A stretch of DNA of 43,774 nt from Melioribacteraceae bacterium (GTDB lineage: Bacteria; Bacteroidota; Ignavibacteria; Ignavibacteriales; Melioribacteraceae), in the NCBI GenBank assembly GCA_026983955.1, contig JALSTB010000121.1:1-43774 (forward strand), written 5' to 3'. Every line of letters starts with the position of its first letter. Positions within the stretch are counted from its first letter, which is position 1. This document shows positions 19,501 to 32,000 of this stretch, piece by piece. A model generated the notes under the pieces. The model did not search any database. It saw only the letters and a program-made list of their open reading frames with translations, and was not told the DNA's origin. A program made the position numbers and the translations under genes.

Positions 19501-19979
19501 TGGATATAAATAATTTCAGAACCATGCTGGCAAATGTTCTGCCCGATTATATGATTCCTTCGGCGTTTGTACAGTTGGAAAAAATTCCATTGACGCCAAA
19601 TGGAAAAGTGGATAAGCATGCATTGCCGGTACCCGAAATATCCAGCATCGATCTGGGCGTTGAATATATTGAACCGCGGAATGACATTGAGAAAGGATTG
19701 GTTGAAATTGTTGAAGAATTATTAAATACGGATAAAGTTGGAGTATTGGATAACTTTTTTGCACTTGGCGGTCATTCGTTGTTAGCCACACAATTTGTTT
19801 CAAGAGTACGTGAAAAGTTTGATGTGGAAATACCGTTAAGACAATTATTCGAAACTCCTACCGTCGAAGGCATCGCCGTAGCTGTAAAAAATGCTTCGGG
19901 AAAGAAAGATGATAAGCAACCTTCAATTAAGAGGGTTTCACGGGAAGGACGGAAAATTAATCGTTCCGAATTAACGTAG
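13596..19979 (+). CDS. NRPS subunit 3: C-A-PCP-C-A-PCP
   Basis: A 2127-residue bimodular synthetase. ATG is at 13596, 46 bases after the previous stop; the nearest purine-rich site (AAAGGA, 13577-13581) is rather far upstream. The short basic N-terminus KKQNIKDIYPLTPMQQGMLFH is the usual acceptor end after an E-terminated subunit and marks a D-specific (DCL) condensation domain. Domains: C (HHILFDG 14022-14042), A5, PCP (Ser codon 16596-16598, residue 1001), C (HHIIADG 17169-17189), A6, PCP (Ser codon 19776-19778, residue 2061), then a basic tail (SREGRKINRSELT). It lacks E and TE domains, so it passes the chain on. A5-A6 mirrors A1-A2 of subunit 1. Confidence 0.97.
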   Translation: MKKQNIKDIYPLTPMQQGMLFHTLLSPSDEVYTEQFNCRISGHLNIEAFVEAWNKTINRHDALCASFRWENIKEPVQIIHKNLEIPYKVIDWSDKSNDEIVEEFEKIKTAERREGIDLTKPPLMNFTLFKLKDDEYLFLWNYHHILFDGWSTPIIFKDLLETYEAIEKGNPLKVLPIRPYRDYIAYLKKQGLQKAESFWKKYLKGFYAPTPLPFTKSVEKKTGAYGKERIIFSAELSGKIHNFTRAEKITINTLVQAAWGILLSRYSGEDDVLYGVTVSGRSAGIDGIELMVGLFINTIPLRITNTGNEKIIDWLKNLQVSFAEVLQYEYTPLVKIHQWSDVSGKDELFKSILVLENYPVEESVKERKSYIKISDIKTFEKTNYPLTLVAAPGNIIAFDLAYDADLFDVEMIRQILEHLKNILEFFVTNKTSKINDIQFLSGEEIKKLTLDWNATATALPENLLIHKQFELIAGKYKDNTAIIFNDESYTYDELDKRANKFARYLVKIGIKPESKIGICLDRSFEMVCSTLAVLKCGASFVPLDPSYPKERLRYIVNDSELTVLITDSDLSVLFKDEPVTELLIDKKNEIIEDQSDETLKISVSPNNMAYIIYTSGSTGKPKGVMLQHSSLINFAYDAIGDFNIGQDSRVLQFASFSFDAAVGEIFMALLSGATLVIAERETSMSVEAITDFINKNEISHATLPPSLLSLMDEEKITGRKTIISVGDSCPWDLALRWSDKHKFFNGYGPTEATIGAVWDVVDPKYFYKSITTPIGKPIGNVKVYILDKMMRLVPVGVEGEIYIGGFGVGRGYLNRPELTAQKFVPDPFTADDGERLYKTGDKGKYLRDGSIEFVGRVDFQVKIRGYRIELGEIEAAINQFGNVKTSVVTAVKDSYGNERLIAYIIPEHKDFNTEELKDYLRDKLPDFMVPSVIITMDSFPLTPNGKVDRKALPAPENIELQQPIVLPRTATEELIANIWADVLKLDKVGIHQNFFEIGGHSLLATQVISRLKESFKFEIPLKTLFDYPTVQLLAAEIEKLELAESGELPELKKVNRSEKIPLSFSQRRLWFLNELKPDDPSYNITNAFIIKGVLDVTLLQQSVNKMIERHEILRTVFDEELGKPYQKILDGSGIDIPLIDLSMLPRKEKIDKAKNLAKNEAQKPFNLKKGPLIRLVIIKIEEDEYVTIFSLHHIIADGWSIPILIKETVGIYEALKKGADIDLPALEIQYADYAAWQKEFMEGDLYKKELEYWKNELKGIPPVLDLPTDKPRPSIQTFNGAKYKFSLPLELINELKGLSRTQNLTLFMTMLAVFQTLLHKYSAQKDVVVGTPIAGRTNAKLENLIGFFVNNLVIRTQFDKNLTFKDLLKKVRETTLGAFTNQDMPFDKLVEELQPVRDLSHTPIFQVMFVFQNIPVNNINIPEFELKPFEFASGTTTYDLSLTLNENQDGMSCIFEYNTDLYYESTIERLANYYKYLLQLLVKDLKKKIGNVQLISDSEKEKYLVALNNTVAVYPDKATVHGIFEKLTEDNPSNVALYYAATPDDAPQTLTYAELNKRANKLANYLIDKGIKKEDRVAIFLDRSFEMIESVLGILKAGGAFMPVDFNYPQERIDYMLEDAEVSFIVTDSALAEKIKDKSKIILIDKKNELFAGVNDENPAGNILSDNLAYVIYTSGSTGKPKGTMLAHRGLTNLANVHKKNFDIEPDSIVLQFSSSSFDASVWETVMALLNGASLFLTSKETVSSGDELAKLIRKNGITTITLPPSVLAVMPKIDMPGLKTIITAGEAVWNELVEFWGTGRKFFNAYGPTETTVCASMYLCEKEYPKGPPIGKPIDNFKVYVVDENLNPVPVGVPGELLVGGVGLARGYLGKPALTAEKFIPDFFNEIPGQRLYRTGDLVRLLDDGNIEFLGRIDTQAKVRGFRIELGEIEAQIKNLEQVLDTAVIVREDHPGDKRIVAYVVLKDEQKLDINNFRTMLANVLPDYMIPSAFVQLEKIPLTPNGKVDKHALPVPEISSIDLGVEYIEPRNDIEKGLVEIVEELLNTDKVGVLDNFFALGGHSLLATQFVSRVREKFDVEIPLRQLFETPTVEGIAVAVKNASGKKDDKQPSIKRVSREGRKINRSELT
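13614..16700 (+). other. NRPS module 5: DCL-A5-PCP, substrate unassigned
   Basis: The first C domain follows an E-terminated subunit and is expected to accept D-Gln at the peptide end. A5 has TSGSTGKPKG (about 15432-15464), FDAAVGE, ATLPPS, IISVGDS, NGYGPTEATIG (about 15827-15859) and NGKVDRK. The pocket code is D-A-G-T-I-V-G-I-G-K, which I do not match to a known residue. It resembles A1 around NGYGPTEAT. Gly at position 239 would leave a larger pocket than Trp. Confidence 0.85.
16767..19890 (+). other. NRPS module 6: C-A6(Phe)-PCP
   Basis: C domain with LSFSQRRLWFL and HHIIADG. A6 has TSGSTGKPKG (about 18612-18644), FDASVWE, TLPPS, IITAGE, NAYGPTETTVC and NGKVDKH. The pocket code is D-A-W-T-I-A-A-V-C-K, identical to A2 and to the established Phe code. 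The PCP is GGHS. Confidence 0.9.
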
Positions 19980-20003
19980 TTAAATTTGTAAGGTAATTAA
20001 CGT

Positions 20004-23000
20004 ATGGATTTAAAAAACACTAACATAAATAATAATGTTGATGAAGCGATAGTTTTTCCGGCATCCTATGCACAAAGGCGCCTTTGGTTCTTCGATCAGT
20101 TTGAACCCGGTAGTCCGTATTATAATATTCCGATGGCTGTAAGGCTAAAAGGTCCCTTTAGATATGACATACTTGAAAAAACAATTAATGAAATTATAAA
20201 GCGTCATGAGATTTTAAGAACAACTTTCGCCAGCATAGACGGCGAACCTGTACAAGTCATTTCCGAGCCCTATGAACTTGACATACCGGTAATTGAAGTT
20301 TCAGGTAGCACAAAAAATGAAATCGAAGATAAGATTTATGAACTCACAAGAATTGAAGCCAGAAAACCCTTTAATCTTAAAGAATTGCCGCTTATCAGAT
20401 TAACTGTTTTGAGAATCGGTGAAAAAGACAATGTCCTATTGCTTACCATGCATCATATAATTTCGGACGGATGGTCAATGGGAATTCTGGTGAATGAAAT
20501 CACAACTCTTTATCGCGCATTTTACAATGGTGAAGAAAATCCTTTGCCAGAATTGGAAATTCAATATGCCGATTTTTCCGAATGGCAACACGAATACCTT
20601 AAAGGCGAAGTACTTCAGAAACAACTTGATTATTGGAAAGAGCAATTAGGCGATATTCCACCCGTGTTGGAATTACCGACGGACAGGCCGCGCCCAAATA
20701 TATGGACGAATGAAGGTGCATCGTTCACGGAAATATTGCCTCCGGCTTATGTAGACAAATTAAAACAAGTCGGTTATAAAGAAGGTGCTACTTTATTTAT
20801 GACTCTTGTTGCTGCGTTCGATATTCTGCTTTCAAAGTACAGCGGGCAAAAAGATATTGCAGTGGGTACGCCAATAGCCAACCGGACATTAAAAGAAACC
20901 GAACCGTTAATCGGTATGTTTATAAATACTTTGGTTTTGAGAAATAAAATTGATTATAATAAAACTTTCAGGGAATTTTTAAGGGAAGTAAAAGACGTTA
21001 ACCTGAAAGCTTTCGAAAATCAAGACGTACCTTTCGAATTAATTGTTGATGAATTACAACCCGACAGGGATATGAGTTATTCCCCCTTGTTTCAAGTGAT
21101 GTTTATTCTTCAAAATGCACCGGTCAAAGCTACGGTTGTTCCCGAACTTGAACTTTCAACTATCAGTGTTGATATGGGTACCGCAACGTCCGATATTACA
21201 TTTTCCCTCTCCGAAGGAGTTAACGGTATTAGCATTTCCGTTGAATATAATACCGATTTATTCGACGAGTCAACCGTCAGAAGAATGGTTCAGCATTATA
21301 AAAATATTGTTATTGAAATTTCTAATAATATTAATATAAAAATTAAGGATATTAGGCTTCTTTCCAATGAAGAATTGCACAAAATTTTATACGAATGGAA
21401 TAATAAAAAAATAGAAAGACCCCTTGGGGTTGGAATTCATCAATTGTTCGAAAAAAATGCCGTAAATACTCCTGATGCCATTGCTGTTGTGGATACTGAG
21501 AGAAGTTTAACCTATTATGAATTGAATAAAAGAGCTAACAAAATAGCACACAGATTAATTAAACTTGGTGCCGGTCCGGATAAAATTATCGGAATACTGT
21601 TGGATAAATCGGTTGATTTGATGGCTTCCGTTTTAGGTGTATTGAAAAGCGGTTCTGCTTACCTTCCGGTTGATCCGACTTATCCTCAAGAGAAAATCGA
21701 TTACATGTTGGATGATTCCCGGACGGAAATTATCATAACCGAATCGCTTAACGCTGAACTGTTGAAAGAAAAGAAACTTAATATTCTTTACCTCGATTCT
21801 GATTCCGAATTAATTGAACATGAAAGCGATTCCAATCCGGATTTAACTTTACACGACAAGAATTTGGCATATATGATATACACTTCCGGTTCAACCGGAA
21901 AATCCAAAGGTACGATGATACAACACGAAAGCATTGTTAATGCGTATCTTGCGTGGGAATTGGATTACAATCTTCTTACCGGTGCTAGAAATCATTTACA
22001 AATGGCAAGCTTTTCGTTTGATGTTTTTACAGGTGACTGGACGCGAGCTTTATGTTCCGGAGGTAAGTTGGTCTTGGTTCCGCGCAGTATGTTGTTGGAT
22101 GCAGAAAGTTTATATAATTTAATGATTAAGGAACAAATTAATATTGCTGAATTTGTTCCGGCTGTGTTGAGAAATCTGATCCAATACGTGGAAGAAAAAA
22201 AGTTAAAACTCGATTTCTTCAATGCACTGATTGCCGGGTCGGATATTTGGTACGTTAACGAATACCGGAAAATTAAATCGTTTTGTGGTGGGAACACACG
22301 ATTAATTAATTCGTTTGGTTTAACCGAAGCAACAATCGACAGTACATTTTTTGAAGCGGAAGAATTAAACATTGCCGATGAAAAGCTTGTCCCAATTGGC
22401 AAACCATTCGCTAATATGCCAATATATATTTTGGACGAATTTCTTAATCCAGTTCCCGTTGGAGTAAGAGGAGAACTTTTCGTCGGTGGTATTGGCGTTG
22501 CACGCGGATATTTTAACCGCCCCGGATTAACAGCCGAGAGGTTTGTTCCCAATCCTTTTGCTTTATCACCAGGTGAAAGAATGTATAGAACCGGTGACGT
22601 TGCGAGATATTTGCCAGACGGGAATATTGAATTTCTCGGAAGGAAAGATCATCAAATAAAACTGCGCGGGTACAGAATTGAATTGGGCGAAATTGAAACG
22701 GCAATAGGAAAATATTCAAACATAAAAGATTCCGTTGTTATTGCCAGGGAAGACAAGCCCGGGGATAAAAAACTTGTCGCTTATATTGTGCCCGAGAATA
22801 AAGCGGAAATAGATCTTAACAATTTGCGCGAGTTTTTGTTAACGCAATTGCCGGATTACATGGTTCCTTCGGCTATTATGATTTTGGACGAATTACCGTT
22901 AACGCCGAACGGCAAAGTTGACAGGAAAGCATTACCTGTACCCGGTGAAGATTTATTTAAAGAGGCCGTGGCGGTCGATTACGTAGCTCCGAGAAATCAA

Positions 23001-26000
23001 GTTGAAGAGGTGATTGCAAAAATTTGGAGTGACGTTTTACATATCGATGTAATCGGTATTTATAATAATTTCTTTTTGCTCGGCGGACATTCACTCCTTG
23101 CTACGCAAGTGGTCTCACGGATTAAAAAACATTTGGGAGTTGAAATTCCGTTACGCAGTATTTTCGAAAACCCGACTATTGCCGGATTGGCGAAAGCCGT
23201 TGAAAAAGAAAAACTTGCCCAACGTGGAATTAAGCTACCGGAAATCCGTAAGATTCCAAGGGAAGGTAAACTTCCGCTATCGTTTGCGCAACAACGTTTA
23301 TGGTTCCTTGAACAACTTGAACCGGGAACGCCTTTTTACAACATCCCCGAAACATACAGAATTTCCGGTGACTTGAATACCGATGCTTTGGAGAAGGCAA
23401 TAAATAAAGTCATCGAAAGACATGAAACGTTAAGAACATCGTTCCATTCCGAAAACGGTGTGCCTTACGTTGTAATTGAGCCGGAGCTGAAGTTTGACTT
23501 AAATATTGTTGAACTTACCGGACTGAACGGAGTTGAGCGAGAAAACAGAATAAAAGAAATAATCAAGGAGGAAAATTCCAAACCTGTACCGCTTGAAAAG
23601 CCTCCGTTGTTCCGCGCCAAATTGTTGAAATTGAGTGAATCCGAATATGTTATAGTTTTGGTGATTCACCATATCATTTCAGATGACTGGTCAACTAAAG
23701 TTTTAATGCAAGAAATTTCAATAATTTATGAATCGATAGTTAAAAATGTAGAATATCCGTTACCCGAACTTAAAATACAGTATGTCGATTATGCGGCTTG
23801 GCAAAAAGAGTGGCTCTCCGGTAAAGTTTTGGAAGAACAAATAAATTATTGGAAGAATACATTAAGCGATATTCCACCGGTATTGGATTTGCCGACAGAC
23901 AGACCGCGCCCGGCAGTACAGACTTTTAACGGTAGCTATTTGAGCTTTGAATTGCCCGGGGAAATTGGAGAACTGATTTCTAAAATTTCGAAAGAGGAAG
24001 GCGTAACATCGTTTATGATTCTGCTTGCGGCTTTCGATACTTTGCTTTCCAAATACAGTGGGCAAGAGGATATAATTGTCGGTACGCCCGTAGCAAACAG
24101 AACTCAAGACGAAGTTGAAAATTTAATCGGTTTCTTTGTTAATACTTTGGTACTAAGAACCGATCTTTCCGGAAATCCAACATTCAGGGATTTATTAAAA
24201 CGTGTAAGGGAAACATCGCTTGGCGCTTATGCTCATCAAGATTTACCCTTCGAACAGGTTGTGGATTTAGTTCAACCGGAAAGAAGTTTAAGCCATTCTC
24301 CGATTTTCCAAGTGATGTTTACTTTACAAAATACCCCCAAGCGGGAAAGAAGTTTATCTTCTGGTATCACAATCAGTTCCGTTGCTGCGCACAGTGGTAC
24401 GTCAAAATTCGATCTTACAATGTTTATGGTTGGCGAAGGTAAACACTACGGCGGTGCGTTGGAATTTAATACGGACTTATTCGATGAATCAACCATCGCA
24501 TCAATGATAGACCGTTTCAAAAAAATATTGTTTGAGATGCTTTCCCACCCGGATAAGAAAATTGGTGATGTTTCGTTAATGAGTGAAGATGAAAGTAAAA
24601 ACTTAATTGCATTACTTAATTCAACTGAAGAAATAAATCAACCGGTTAATACGTTTGTTGATGAGTTTTACAAAACAGCAAGCAAGTTTGCAAAAGAAAA
24701 AGCGGTGGTTATAAATAACAATGAGTTTACCTACGGGCAACTAAATAAAGATTCGAACCGATTGGCGCGGTATTTACAATCATTGGGTGTTAAGCAAGAT
24801 TCCTTGGTTGGTGTTTATATGAACCGTTCATATGAAATGATTGTTTCGCTAATCGGGATTATGAAAGCCGGTGGAGCATATTTACCATTGGAACCTCAAT
24901 ATCCACCGGAAAGAATTAAGTATATGATAGAAGATTCCGCTTGTCAAATTGTGCTTACAACACCGGAATTATCGAATAAAATTAATAATATTAGTTCTAA
25001 AATAATTGAAATCAATAACTTATTCTACAATTTTGAACAATTTGATGACACGGATTTAAATATAAAAATTATGCCGGAAAATCTGGTGTATGTTATTTAT
25101 ACTTCGGGCTCAACCGGAAAACCGAAAGGTACACTTTTAACACACCGTGGCTTGGCAAATTATTTGAATTGGTGTTTACATACTTATCCTGTCGATAAAG
25201 GCATTGGCTCGGTTGTTCATTCCACATTTGCTTTCGATGCCACGGTAACTGCATTGTATCCGGCATTGCTTACCGGAAAAGCCATCTATTTGGTTGATAA
25301 TGAAAATGAATTGGACGGACTAAAGGAAATTCTTACCAAACATAAAAAATTCAGCCTTGTAAAAATTACTCCGGCACATTTGGAAGTACTTGCGAATCTA
25401 TTGGAGCCTCCGGAAGCAAAACATGTTACGGCTTCGTTCATAATCGGTGGTGAAAATTTAACAACCGAACAAATTAAATTCTGGCAACGGAATGCCGGAG
25501 ATACTTTGTTATTTAATGAATACGGTCCGACCGAAACGGTAGTTGGTTGTGTTGTTTACGAAGCGTCAGGTTACAAAGGTAAAGGTTCCGTACCAATAGG
25601 TAAAGTTATTCCCGGAGCAACAATTTATGTGCTCGATAAATTTTTGAATCCTGTTCCGGAGGGCATACCCGGTGAATTGTATATCGGTGGTGTTGGCGTT
25701 GCAAGAGCATATTTGGACAAACCGGATTTAACGGCTGAAAAATTCATTCCCGATCCTTTTTCCTCACGGGACGGGCAACGTATGTATAAAACCGGAGACC
25801 TTGTAAAAATTTTACCCGGCGGAAATCTCGAGTTTATTGGTAGAATTGATGACCAAGTGAAAGTAAGAGGCTACAGAATTGAGCTTGGAGAAATTGAAGA
25901 AGCTATAAGAAATTTATCTATGGTGAGTGAAGCTGTTGTCGTCCTTAAAGCGAATGGTAAAGGTGAAGAAATTTTAGCGGCATACGTTGTCCCAAATAGT

Positions 26001-29000
26001 GGATTGTCCAAAGAAAAATTAATTCAAGATATTAAAAATTCACTTGGTAAAGTTTTACCGGAATATATGATTCCGCCGGCTGTTGTTGTATTGGATGAGC
26101 TGCCGCTTACAGTTAATGGAAAAATCGACCGGAAGAAATTACCCGATGTAGAATTCAACAGGAATGATGTAAAAACCGAATTTGTTGAAGCTAAAACAAA
26201 AGAGGAAAAAACTTTAGTTGGCATCTGGAAGGAATTGTTGGGGATTGAGAATATAGGTATAAAAGATAATTTCTTCGACCTTGGCGGTCATTCGCTTATT
26301 GTGACCCAGATGATTTCAAGAATCCGCGAAGAATTCGGTATTGAATTACCTGTTAGAAAAATATTTGAAAATCCAACAATTGAAAATTTAAGTTTTGCAA
26401 TTCAAAATGAAAACCGTGTATCCTCAATACCGCCATTAAAGCGGGCTGAAAGAAATAAACCCATTCCGCTTTCGTTTAATCAACAGAGAATATGGTTTTT
26501 GGAAAAATTAAATCCCGGACAAACAATTTATAACATGCAAACTGCTGTTAAAATATCAGGTGAGTTGAGCTTCGAAAATTTCGAAAAATCGGTCCGGGAA
26601 GTGATAAGAAAACATGAAACATTAAGAACCGTATTCAGAGAAGTCGACGGTATCCCTCATCAGGTAATTCTTGATGAAATTGATTCCGTAATTACAACTA
26701 TAAACATTACCGGAGAAGGTGATAAGCAATACCAAGTAAAACAAGAATTGTTAAAAGATGCAAAAGAAATATTTGATTTGGAAAAAGGACCACTATTCAG
26801 AATCAAAGTTATTAACACCGGCGAAAATGAAAATGTTATTGCAGTAACAATGCACCATATTATTTCGGATGGGTGGTCGATTAATATTTTAATGTCCGAA
26901 TTAATCCGGAATTATTTGGAATTGAGAAAAAATCCTAACTATACGACTGAACCGCTTGAAATTCAATATGCCGATTATTCGGTATGGCAACGTGATTGGT
27001 TGAAAGATGAAATGCTTGAAAAAGAAATCGAATTTTGGAAGAACGAATTGAAGGGTGCACCGCCATTACTGGAATTACCTTTGGATAAAAAAAGACCGCC
27101 GGTAAAAACATTTACCGGAAGCCACCTCTCGTTCAATTTTGATGAAGAACTGGGCGAAAGGCTAATTGAATTTTGTGCTGAACGTAATATTACTCCTTTT
27201 ATGTTTTTAGTAACAACTTTTAATATTTTATTATCCAAATATACAAATCAAAAAGATATAGTTATCGGAACACCGATTGCTAACCGTAACAGAAAAGAAC
27301 TAGAAAAAATAATCGGATTTTTTGCCAATACCGTTGTTTTGCGTACACGTATTAAGTCCGGTATAACATTTGAAGATTTATTGCAACAAGTTAAAGAAAA
27401 TACTTTAAGAACTTTTGCTCATCAAGAATTGCCGTTTGAAAAACTGGTTGAAGAACTGCAAGTTGAACGGGAATTAAGTTATACACCGGTATTTCAAGTA
27501 ATGTTTGTACTTCAAAATAATAAATTGAATTTGAATGTTGATACGGAGAATAAAATTATCTTTAGTCCGGTTGAATCACAAAGTACCGAAACACAATTCG
27601 ATTTGACTCTTTCTATGTACGCGAATGAAAACAAATGGGGAGGAACTTTTGAATTTAATACGGATTTATTCTATCCCGGCACAATAGAAAAAATGATCCG
27701 CCATTTTGAACAAATGGTGAAAAGTGTAGTAAATAATCCTCTTGCTACTGTTCCGAAGATTGATTTATTAACCGCAGAAGAAAAAAATAAACTACTTGCA
27801 ATCAGTAAGGGAGAATCCCGCACATACGAATTTGAAAATGTGCTCGACAGATTTGAAAAAATTTCCAATGAATACGCCGGCAATGTGGCATTGAGGTATA
27901 ACAATGTTAATATTACTTATACGGAGCTGAATAAACTTTCCAACAGTTTTGCAAATCACTTGATAGCGGAAGGTATAAATAAAGAAGAGATTGTTGGAGT
28001 AATGACCGGTGATCCGCTTCAGACCGTAATTTCGATGTTGGGAATAATGAAAGCCGGTGCAGTCTATTTACCGGTTGATAAAAATTATCCAGAAGAAAGA
28101 ATTAAATTCATGATTTCCGATTCCGGTATCAGGTTCTTGGTTTACGACGGAAAAATAGATGAACATTACAAAAATCTTAAAATTATTAATCCCGGCGAGA
28201 TAATTAAAAATCAATCAACACTTTCAGGAAATAATATTCCGGTAAATATTGAGCCTGATAATTTGGCATATATGATTTATACTTCCGGTTCAACAGGGCA
28301 ACCGAAAGGTACCGTTGTACCTCACAAAGGTTTAAATAATTTAACTTATAATCAAATAAGGGATTTCTCTGTTACCGGTAATAGTAAAGTTCTTCAATTT
28401 GCTTCATTCGGTTTTGATGCTTCAATCTCGGAAATATTTATGGCTTTGTTAAGCGGAGCTACGCTGGTTATGATTGATAATGAAGTGAAAAAAGATATTG
28501 ATAAACTTATCGATGTTTTTAATAAGGAGGAAATTACAACCGTTACATTGCCCCCGACATTATTGAACATTCTGCCGCCTGATAAATTGCAAACTTTGGA
28601 AACAATTATTTCTGCCGGTGAAAAACTTACCGTTGAAATTGCGAATAAATGGAAAGACAAAGTCAATTTGATTAACGCTTACGGTCCTACCGAAAGCAGC
28701 GTTGGTGTTACCTGTTACAGAGTTGAAGATTTATCCGGTGATTGGGGAAGTGTGCCCATTGGTAAAGCAATTGATAATGTTGAGGTTTACATATTGGATG
28801 ATGAGCTTAATCTTGTGCCGCAAGGTGTTACAGGAGAAATATGTATTGCTGGCGACGGATTAGCCCGTGGATATTGGAATAAACCGGAACTGACAGCTGA
28901 AAAATTTGTCCCGAATATTTATGGTAAAGGTAAACTCTACAAAACCGGGGATCTGGGCAAATTCAATAGGGATGGAGTAATTGAATTCATAGGCAGGAAA

Positions 29001-32000
29001 GATGAACAAGTGAAACTGCGCGGGTTCAGACTTGAGTTGGGTGAAATTGAAGAAAACCTCAGAAGTATTGAAAATATTGACGATGCAGCTGTTGTTGTAA
29101 AAGATCAGGGAACTGAAAACGCTAAAATAATTGCATTTGTTGTTTCCGGAAATGATATAAAAACCGAAGATATCATAAAAGTTCTTCGAAATAAATTGCC
29201 TGATTTCATGATCCCGTCTTTAATTGAACGTCTGGATAAATTACCGTTGACCCCAAACGGAAAGGTCGATAAGAAATATTTGCAATCGATTGATCTTGAT
29301 TCCAGACTTGTACATAAAGAATTTGTTGCGCCGAGAAATAGTGCCGAAAAACAAATTGCCGGAATATGGAAGGAATTGTTAAAAATAGAGCAAGTTGGAA
29401 TAAAAGATAATTTCTTTGAATTGGGCGGACATTCTCTTCTGGTTACTCAACTGATTTCCAGACTCCGCGATCTTGAAGATATAGAAATTCCAATACGGAT
29501 TGTTTTTGAGCATCCTACAATTGAAGAATTGGCTGCAAAACTCGAATTGTTGAAAAAACGTTCCGAAATTCCACCTATTTCGAAAACCGGCAGAAACAAA
29601 CCGGTACCTTTGTCTTTTAATCAAGAGCGGCTTTGGTTTTTAGACCGGATGGAACCGGGCAACACAATTTATAATTTACCGCTGGTCGTAAGAGTTAAAG
29701 GTAAATTTGATCCCGGTATTTTTCAAAAAGTAATAAATGATATAGTTACAAAACATGAAAGTTTGAGAACCAATATTGTTTATGAAAACGGACAAGCAAT
29801 TCAAAAAATTAATGAACCGGACACATTTAAAATTGAAGTAATTAAAAATGTGAACGACAAAGATGAAATACAATTGCTGGTGGAAGAATTTGTATCGCAA
29901 TCATTTGATTTGTCAAAAGACCAGCTGTTTAAAGTTAAAATATTTGAAGTTAATGACGATGAGTTTATTGTCGCATTATTAATGCACCACATTATATCCG
30001 ACGGTTGGTCGATTAATATTTTGCTACAAGATATATTCGATCTTTATTCACAGTATACACAAAACGGAAAAGCGAATTTAGAAATTCCGGATATTCAATA
30101 TGCCGATTATGCCGCATGGCAAAGGGAATGGTTAAAAGATGAAGTTTTGGCTTCCGAAATAGAGTTTTGGAAAAATCAAATTTCCGGTGCGCCCAAAATA
30201 CTTGATTTGCCAACGGATAAAGAACGTCCACCGGTTAAAACTTTTAACGGGGACAGAATACAATTTGAGATAAAAGATAACGTTGCTGCCCGAATTAAAA
30301 AAATATGTGTTGAAAATAATGTTACACCGTTTATGTTTTTGCTCACGGCTTTTGGTACTTTGTTGTATCGTTATACCGGGCAAAACGATATTTTAATCGG
30401 TACGCCGATTGCCAACCGGAATAAAAAAGAGTTGGAAAAGATTATCGGGTACTTTGCCAACACAATTGTAATGAGGGCTGACCTCAGAAACAACCCGGCT
30501 TTCTCAGAAGCTTTGCAAAAAATAAAAAATAATGCGCTTCAGGCATTTCAACATTCGGAAATCCCGTTTGAAAAACTGGTTGATGAAATTCAACCGGAGC
30601 GTGAATTAAGTTATACACCTTTATTCCAAGTAATGTTTGTATTGCAAAACAATGACGTACAAGCAGCACCGCTGTCCGGTTTGGTAATTGAACCGGTTGA
30701 GACGGATAACAAAACCGCACAGTTCGATTTGACTTTAAATATGGAGGAAACCCCATCGGGATTTACCGGTTGGTTCGAATTTAATACCGATCTCTTTTAT
30801 TCCGGGACAATCCGGAAGATGATTCAACATTTTCAAAATTTAATTGATGATAGCACTTTGAATCCCGGAACACCGGTTTCATTTTTAAGGCTTTTGTCGG
30901 CAGAGGAAGAGAAACAAATACTTGCCGCTGGTAAAGGTAAAAATGTTAAATTGTCAGCCCCGTCAGTTGTTTATGATTTTGAAAATATTGTTCAACAATA
31001 CGAAAATAAAACGGCAATAGAGTATCTGGAAAATAATATTACGTACAAAGAGCTTGATGAAAAATCAAGCAAACTTGCAGAATATTTGATTAAGAACGGT
31101 TTGCAGAAAGAAGATATTATTGCGGTTGAATGCAAAGACAAATTATTGACAATACAAAGCATGTTGGCGGTTATGAAAGCCGGAGGCGTTTATCTGCCGG
31201 TAGATTCTTCGTATCCCGCGGAAAGAAAACAATATATTATTTCCGATTCCGGTGTAAATATTGTAATTACCGACAATTCAGAAATAATTAATTATGATAA
31301 TAAAAATATTAAAATTATAGACTTAATTAAAGATAAAGCTCAAATAGACAATAACGCAGCCGGTGAATATAAACCGGAAATAAAAGAAAATGATTTGGTT
31401 TATATGATTTATACATCCGGTTCCACCGGGAAACCGAAAGGTGTTATGATTAAACATAAAGGTTTGAAAAATCTTACACAAGCTCAAATTAAGGATTTTG
31501 GAATAACTGCAGAAAGTAAAGTTTTGCAACTGGCCTCTTTCGGTTTCGATGCTTCCATATCGGAAATATTTATGGCTTTGCTTTCCGGTGCAACTTTGGT
31601 ATTGATTCCGGACGATGTAAAAACCGACACGGGTAAATTAATTGACGTAATCAAAGGGAAAAATATTACAGCCGCTACCATCCCGCCAAGTTTGTTGAGT
31701 GTTTTGCCATTTGAGAAAATCGAAAGTTTCAAAACAATTATATCTGCCGGTGAAGCTTTGCCTAAAGAAGTTGCCAGCAGATGGATGAACGGTTACGAGC
31801 TGATTAATGCATACGGACCGACCGAAAGTAGTATTGGGGTAACATCATTTCACGTTAAAGAAATTGCCGAAGAATGGAAAAGTATTCCTATTGGTAAACC
31901 GGTTGACAATATTGAAATTTATATTCTCGATGAATACGGTAATATTGTTCCGCGCGGAGTAACCGGCGAAATATGTATTGGCGGAATAGGACTCGCACGG

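Noticed and set aside
21992-22552. 186-codon open frame on the - strand
   Set aside because: Antisense to the A7 domain; the predicted protein mirrors conserved A-domain codons and has no start signal.
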